Origin: Symbiodinium natans
Lineage: Eukaryota; Sar; Dinophyceae; Suessiales; Symbiodiniaceae
DNA length: 64,000 nucleotides
Direction of reading: 5' to 3'
Assembly (NCBI GenBank): GCA_905221605.1
Contig: CAJNDS010002190.1
Coordinates: 843,421-907,420 of the forward strand
Made by a program: the position numbers and the translations under genes. Under the pieces are notes generated by a model. It had not been told where the DNA came from and made no database searches. It saw nothing but the letters and a program-made list of their open reading frames with translations. Below, one piece after another: positions 59,497 through 64,000 of the stretch (position 1 is the first letter of the stretch; every line of letters starts with the position of its first letter).

Positions 59497-59597
59497 ACTG
59501 GGACCCGGAGTAGGGTTTAGGGTTTAGGGTTTAGGGTTGAGGGCTTAGGGCTTAGGGTTTAGGGTTTAGGGTTTAGGGCTACTAGGACCCGGAGTAG
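59497..59597. repeat. TTTAGGG array flanked by a 17-bp duplication
   Basis: ACTGGGACCCGGAGTAG at 59497-59513 and ACTAGGACCCGGAGTAG at 59581-59597 flank only TTTAGGG-type units. The right copy is the end of a family B element. Confidence 0.8.
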
Positions 59598-59684
59598 GCC
59601 CTTATTTCCCTTTGTGGGTTGGTTTTCCCGAAAACAATCCCCTTAAAACCAAGAATTTGATTACTAGGTTACTCCTGGGTCTAG
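59582..59684 (+). mobile_element. miniature inverted-repeat element, family B
   Basis: 103 bp; CTAGGACCCGGAGTAGGCCC at the left, GGTTACTCCTGGGTCTAG at the right. Confidence 0.8.
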
Positions 59685-59691
59685 TCAAGGA

Positions 59692-59790
59692 TCAAGTCAG
59701 CACAGCCTTGTCCGCCCCGCGCAGCGCGAGCAGAAAAGGCTACCATTGCCTGCGCGGAGTTGAGGAAGAGGCCTCGTGGTGTAGGATGCG
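59692..59790 (+). CDS. possible exon, unrecognised
   Basis: Frame reads QVSTALSAPRSASRKGYHCL then RGVEEEASWCRMR. Boundaries uncertain. Confidence 0.3.
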
Positions 59791-59824
59791 GATTGCAACC
59801 CTGACCCTTCACCCCAAAACCCAA

Positions 59825-60095
59825 AGCCCTAAACCCTAAACCCTTAACCTAACCCTAAACCCTAAACCCTAAACCCTAAACCCTAAACCCTAAACCCTAA
59901 ACCCTAAACCCTAAACCCTAAACCCTAAACCCTAAACCCTAAACCCTAAACCCTAAACCCTAAACCCTAAACCCTAAACCCTAAACCCTACAACCTAAAC
60001 CCTAAACCCTAAACCCTAAACCCTAAACCCTAAACCCTAAACCCTAAACCCTAAACCCTAAACCCTAAACCCTAAACCCTAAACCCTAAACCCTA

Positions 60096-60128
<33 letters not shown>

Positions 60129-60140
60129 ACCCTAAACGTC
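59825..60140 (-). repeat. longest CCCTAAA array of the window
   Basis: About 315 bp, some 44 units, nearly perfect except one CCCTACAACC and some six-base CCCTAA units near the right end. Confidence 0.98.
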
Positions 60141-60227
60141 AACTCATTCGAGTCGAAGTCCTAGCCCGGCAAGCTGTTGATGCTCCCTTGTTGTTCCTGG
60201 TCTAGAGGGTTGCGGGTGAAACTTTAA

Positions 60228-60345
60228 ACCCCTACATGTCGGGGCCCCCCCTACTTATAAATAGGGTTATAAGGGCCCTTAGTTGGGTTATAAGTCCTGC
60301 TAGCTAGGTTATAATTCCCTCAACGAAAGTGCGTATAGTAAGGGG
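60228..60345 (+). mobile_element. dispersed repeat, family J
   Basis: CCCTACATGTCGGGGCCC, TATAAATAGGGTTATAAGGG and GGTTATAATTCCCTC; see 34895 and 35655. Confidence 0.6.
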
Positions 60346-61085
60346 GCCCTGAACCCTACAACCCCAATGTTCTAGGGCCTCAGGCTTTGGGGACACGGGC
60401 GGTATGCTTTGCGGCGCCGCCTTGACCGATTGGGTTCAGGGTCGACCTTTACCGACGTGAGTGAGTCGTAAGTAGGTATGCAAGTTCCTTAACGATAGCT
60501 CATGTAGGGCTGCCTTACTCTTACTTGCATCTGCACCTACCCATAAACCATCAAACTTAGCGCGGGTGGCCGCATGTGTTTGGTGGTTTTTCCGTGTTCG
60601 AAGCCATATTTCTATGCCCCATCAATCATCTAGAGTGCATCACTGGGTAGGTTCATATAATGCCTTAAAATGGACCGAAAAAAGGGCATCGTTCTGCTTT
60701 ATAGTAGGACACCTTAGCTTGTATCCTGGGACATGGGCCCCCCTACAAGCCCAAAACTCTACATGCCCTCCTCTCCCAGCCTGACTGAATCGTGGTGCCG
60801 CAACTTTGGGCCCTAAGTGTGACATGTTCCGCCTGCGAAGGGCCTGCCCTCAACTGACAGAGACAGGCATGCGCACGAGGGTTCAGGATGTAGGGCTGAA
60901 GGGTTCAGGGCACTTGTCCCCAAGACCTGTCGTGGAAGCAACAGGAGTACGGCTAGGCGGGTAGGCAGACATGGAAAATCAACAGTGCCGACTCGGAGCA
61001 CCTAGGTTTTTGAGGCATGCGGTGTAACCACGATGATCAAGCACATCTTCCGCGGTCCTTGAACCTTCTTGCATAGTGGGTGCGG
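60346..61085. other. heptamer-poor unique stretch
   Basis: Overlapping ORFs at 60566-60784 (+), 60640-60825 (-) and 60813-61001 (-) without motifs. No gene supported. Confidence 0.4.
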
Positions 61086-61089
61086 TTTT

Positions 61090-61167
61090 GCTTCGGCATC
61101 GACAGCGATGGGCTACATTGACAAGGCCCCGGACGTCTTCTTTTTCCCTTGGCACATGGTTTGAGAG
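61090..61167 (+). CDS. possible last exon, unrecognised
   Basis: Frame reads SASTAMGYIDKAPDVFFFPW then HMV and TGA. Coding-like, but no clear acceptor. Confidence 0.3.
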
Positions 61168-61169
61168 TT

Positions 61170-62015
61170 TGGTGCTTCAGGTCTCAGGGCTAGTCGGCAA
61201 CTCCCGACGATTATGATACAGGATTATGATACAGGCGTGGCGATACTTTGGATCTGGCAACGTGTTGGGACACGTGTGGCCCCACTTCTGGGGGTACTAA
61301 GTTCTGATACTCTGCAAAAACATATTCTTGATTCTGCACGAAGCACCTGAATACCACCAAGCCCCAAAAGCGCTGCTATGGAAGCTCATTCCTGCATGCT
61401 CCATGCCTTGAGCATGCATGTTGGAAGCCGAAATGGTTCATGAAGAGTTCAAGAAGCCAAAACCCTAAGCCCTGAACCCTGAGCCACAGCCTGTGCAGGG
61501 GCCAGGAAAACCATCGGAGTAGCAGTGGGGCATACTTGGAGGCTTCGAAACTATGTCCACCCTAAAGCAGATCATTTAGGGTTTAGTCTACTTAGCGTCT
61601 CTGAGTGGGAACCTGGGAAGTTGGTTCCCTATGTGTAATCTCTCAAAGGCTTGCTATAGGGGAAGGCAAGGTAATTATCTACTTCCCTATTTCCCTTTAA
61701 GCACGAACTTGCAAATTTTCGAGTTGGGGGTTTAGTATCTCGGCACTCAAACCCCGCCAAGAAATCCCTCCTCGCCAACGCCTCGTAGGGCTCAGAGTGA
61801 CTATGTCAGAACCCACCCCTCCACCACCTTTCCCCCCTCCCCCCATCACAAAAAGGATTTAGGGTTTAGGGTTTAGGGTTTAGGGTTTAGGGTTTAGGGT
61901 TTAGGGTCCGCGTCCCCGGACTCTATCTTGGACCCGTATAAGGTCGTGCCCTTGGGTTTGGGGATCTCGGGGGAACCTTGAGGGGTACAACTTTAGGGGT
62001 ACGATTCTTAATCTG
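61170..62015. other. unique spacer and TTTAGGG array
   Basis: Array at about 61858-61908, family L end at about 61966-62010. GCATGCATG-type palindromes near 61395-61425. No exon seen. Confidence 0.45.
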
Positions 62016-62019
62016 ATGA

Positions 62020-62095
62020 ACCCTAAACCCTAAACCCTACATCCTAAACCCTAAACCCTAAACCCTAAACCCTAAACCCTAAACCCTAAACCCAT
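62020..62095 (-). repeat. CCCTAAA array
   Basis: About ten units. Confidence 0.95.
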
Positions 62096-62132
62096 GTCCA
62101 CCAGGTCCATAGCCCAGCCTCTCCCGTCGCAG

Positions 62133-62165
62133 CTCGACTGTGGGAGCGTTGAAGTCTTCTGGAAG
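62133..62165 (+). CDS. possible internal exon, unrecognised
   Basis: Eleven codons between CGTCGCAG and AAG^GTTCAGGG; reads LDCGSVEVFWK. CCCTAAA before, TTTAGGG-type after. Confidence 0.4.
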
Positions 62166-62900
62166 GTTCAGGGGTCGTTCTAAGTAGGGTTTAGAGTTTA
62201 GGGCTTAGGGCTTGGGGCTTACGAGGCTTACGGTTTAGGGCCTAGGGTTTAGGGTTTGGGGTTAGGGGTTGTTCTAAGTAGGGTTCAAGGGCTTTGACGG
62301 TTTTGGAGTTTGGAGTTTATAGGGTTTCAGGTTTGGGGGAAGGCTCCGGGAGTTGTTGTAAGTAGGGGTTTAGGAGTTTGGGTGGTTTTGGGTTTGGAAT
62401 TTATAGTATTTAGAGGGTTTAGGTTTTGGGGAAGGTTGCGGGGGTTGTTCTAAGTAGGGTTGAATGGTTTTCGCTGTTTTGGGTCTGGATTTTATAGAGT
62501 TTAGGGTTTGAGGGAAGGTTCGGGGGTCGTGCTCAGTAGGGCTTAAGTTGGGCTGAAAAGTTTTGGGTTGGTTTGGAGTTTATAAGGACTAGGAGGGTAG
62601 CTGTGAGAGCTTATAGTGTTCCGGATTCAGGTTTTGGTTTTGGGGGTCACTGGTGTAGCTCTGAGAGTTCAGTGTTCCGGGTTTAGGGTTTGTTGCCTGC
62701 CCCATGGGAGGCTGCAACGTGCGACGAAATTGCATGCCTTACCCAGAAACTCTAGAGCCTAAACCCCACTTGTAACATACCTAGCGTCTTGGGTCTTGGG
62801 ATTTAGTTCCTGGACTTCTAGAACCTCTAAACCACAGTTGCTTTGAGGGGAGCAGGTTGGGCCCCTTTTTGGAAGTTTTGGATTTATGGTTCGTTTGTTT
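62166..62900 (+). repeat. diverged TTTAGGG tract with a repeated unit of about 95 bp
   Basis: The phrase TTGTTCTAAGTAGGGTT, or a close relative, recurs near 62175, 62268, 62352 and 62447, then GGTCGTGCTCAGTAGGG at 62525: a decayed higher-order repeat. Confidence 0.75.
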
Positions 62901-63129
62901 GGGGTTTAGTCCTAAACCCTAAACCCTAAACCCTAAACCGCACTTTCTCTGTTTGCGAGTTTAGGGGTTCCACGTCCCCCAGTGGTACCCTTTATCTTTC
63001 ATCTACTATACATGTCTTTTTCGTGGGTGGAGGAGGGGTTCTTTCACCACCCCGCCCTACCCCCCAAAGGCCAATACCAAGAACAGGGCACGCTTATCTG
63101 AGAGTTTAGGGTTTTGGTGTTGGGCCCAT

Positions 63130-63813
63130 CCGCTCCAACTCGCCGGAGAAAGGAGATGCTGTTGAAACGGTGAAGCCAGGGATCACCCAGCTGCAGACCC
63201 TGGTGAAACCCGACTCCGAAAGCCCGATTGCCTTTGCTGATTGGCTGCATAGCATCGGTCCTGCGATGAGCGATCTTTCGGATAACAGCGCATAGTGGTG
63301 GCAGGAGGTGGTTCGGGTGTCGCACACCTACTATCAGCATTTTGCACTTGAGCCCCTTGCCCCGGTGAACTTCGTCCCTGAGTTGTCCGAGGAGGTCAAG
63401 AAACCAAAGTGGAAGAGGGTGGAGACCCGAGCAGAGTCACTTCTGCTGGCTGCACTCCCGAAAGCCTTGAAAGAGGAGATGGTCGCAGCAAGGCTTACTG
63501 GGGTCTTGGCCATCCTCACCAGAGCAATGGTCATCTACCAGCCGGGTAGTTTGGCCGAGCGTGCAACAGCTTTAAAATGCCTTGAAAGCCCAGGTGAGCC
63601 AACAGATGCCAAGGCAGCCTGCATCACCTTGAGAAAGTGGCACAGGTGGTTGTTAAGGGTTAGGGGGGTTGGTGCCACTCCGCCCGATGCATCCATCCTA
63701 GTGGAAGCCCTCACTGGTGTCAGAAAAAACGTGCGGAATACGAGCCTCTTAAAAGAACTCTTTAAGTCAAAGAATCCGTTCAAATACCCCCGGTCAGTTC
63801 AACACTCTAGACT
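63130..63813 (+). pseudogene. gag-like fragment of a dinoflagellate retroelement
   Basis: The frame reads IAFADWLHSIGPAMSDLSDN, a TAG at 63293 where related proteins have Gln, then WWQEVVRVSHTYYQHFALEP and LAPVNFVPEL, KWKRVETRAESLLLAALPKA and VIYQPGSLAERATALKCLES. This is the N-terminal region of proteins usually annotated as Copia/Ty1-type polyproteins in dinoflagellates. It lacks zinc knuckle, protease, integrase and reverse transcriptase, because the sequence is cut by the family A element at 63814. The in-frame stop and truncation mark it as dead. Confidence 0.7.
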
Positions 63814-63910
63814 TGGGATGTTCCACTTATACTAGCAGTCCTGAATAGGGATTGTAGCAGGGTTACTATACTACCTATCAAGGACTGTTCGTATAAGGGG
63901 GAACATCCCA
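63814..63910. mobile_element. miniature inverted-repeat element, family A
   Basis: 97 bp; ends TGGGATGTTCCACTTATAC and GTATAAGGGGGAACATCCCA are complementary, and inner parts (CAGTCCTGAATAGGG, CTATCAAGGACTG) also pair. Inserted in the gag-like frame. Confidence 0.85.
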
Positions 63911-64000
63911 GCCCTAAACCCCAAACAGATTGTCACCATGAATTCCGGAGGCCCTAAACCCCAAACCCCATACCCTAAACCCTAAACCCTAAACCTTAAA
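63911..64000 (-). repeat. CCCTAAA-type units at the right edge
   Basis: Short diverged array running off the window. Confidence 0.8.

Larger units (their letters stand above)
1..64000. repeat. dispersed TTTAGGG/CCCTAAA telomere-type heptamers
   Basis: Perfect and diverged copies of the plant/dinoflagellate-type telomere heptamer occur in both orientations from end to end, in dozens of blocks of about 20 to 315 bp. The 51.0-54.7 kb block and a few shorter stretches lack them. Because in-frame exons lie on both sides of several blocks (see 1536-4305), they are interstitial and partly intronic. Any unspliced array brings TAA or TAG into every + frame within 21 nt, so arrays can only be tolerated in introns or between genes. 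Confidence 0.97.

Noticed and set aside
1-64000. Window as a chromosome end or subtelomere
   Set aside because: Arrays of both orientations occur throughout and lie inside introns of an in-frame gene; a true end would have one orientation at one edge.
1-64000. Dinoflagellate spliced-leader relic (retroposed mRNA mark)
   Set aside because: Looked for the 3' part of the leader (TTTTGGCTCAAG); only short partial matches such as CGGCTCAAG at 17622 were seen.

Overview
The window looks like nuclear DNA of a dinoflagellate. The evidence is: Arabidopsis-type telomere heptamers (TTTAGGG/CCCTAAA) scattered through almost the whole 64 kb instead of only at an end; every convincing coding piece on the + strand, as in the one-directional gene clusters of dinoflagellates; introns with GT or GC donors and AG^G acceptors; a Mei2-like RNA-binding gene; and a gag-like fragment of the type common in dinoflagellate retroelements. 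No prokaryotic operon, rRNA gene or intact tRNA gene was seen. The species cannot be told from the sequence alone.

Layout. 1.5-4.3 kb holds the only gene I could assemble completely: an eight-exon Mei2-like C-terminal RRM gene (about 273 aa). Its introns contain the telomere-like arrays, which shows that at least these arrays are intronic and not a chromosome end. From about 7.4 to 50 kb, and again at 55.8-62.2 kb, there are some 50 short GC-rich coding islands (typically 45-120 nt) that are open between plausible splice sites. They are separated by telomere-like arrays, diverged heptamer tracts and small inverted-repeat elements. A protein-kinase N-lobe fragment lies at 13.8-14.2 kb. A local duplication (18.6-19.5 kb and 20.0-20.8 kb) carries one intact-looking and one frameshifted copy of an exon. 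At 23-24 kb a 943-bp element with terminal inverted repeats and a tRNA-like stretch sits inside an older miniature element. 51-54.7 kb is different: nearly free of heptamers, intron-poor, with broken long ORFs and a ParB/Srx-like ORF. The right edge has a gag-like fragment with an in-frame stop, cut short by a miniature element.

Main observation. The heptamer arrays are not placed at random. Coding islands tend to be preceded by CCCTAAA and followed by TTTAGGG on the + strand, so each island is capped like a small chromosome. Read the other way, each intron tends to begin with TTTAGGG and end with CCCTAAA, two arms that could pair in the pre-mRNA and bring the splice sites together. In several places the first bases of the array are themselves the 5' splice site (exon^GTTTAGGG). 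Several short arrays are flanked by 12-22 bp direct duplications of the host sequence, which suggests insertion with target duplication. Two introns of the Mei2-like gene are homologous to each other and bounded by short GTNN repeats, as expected of introner elements.

Limits. Apart from the Mei2-like gene, exon-to-exon connections, and so the number of genes, cannot be settled without transcript data. Exon ends are my choice of splice sites, and short open islands can be open by chance.
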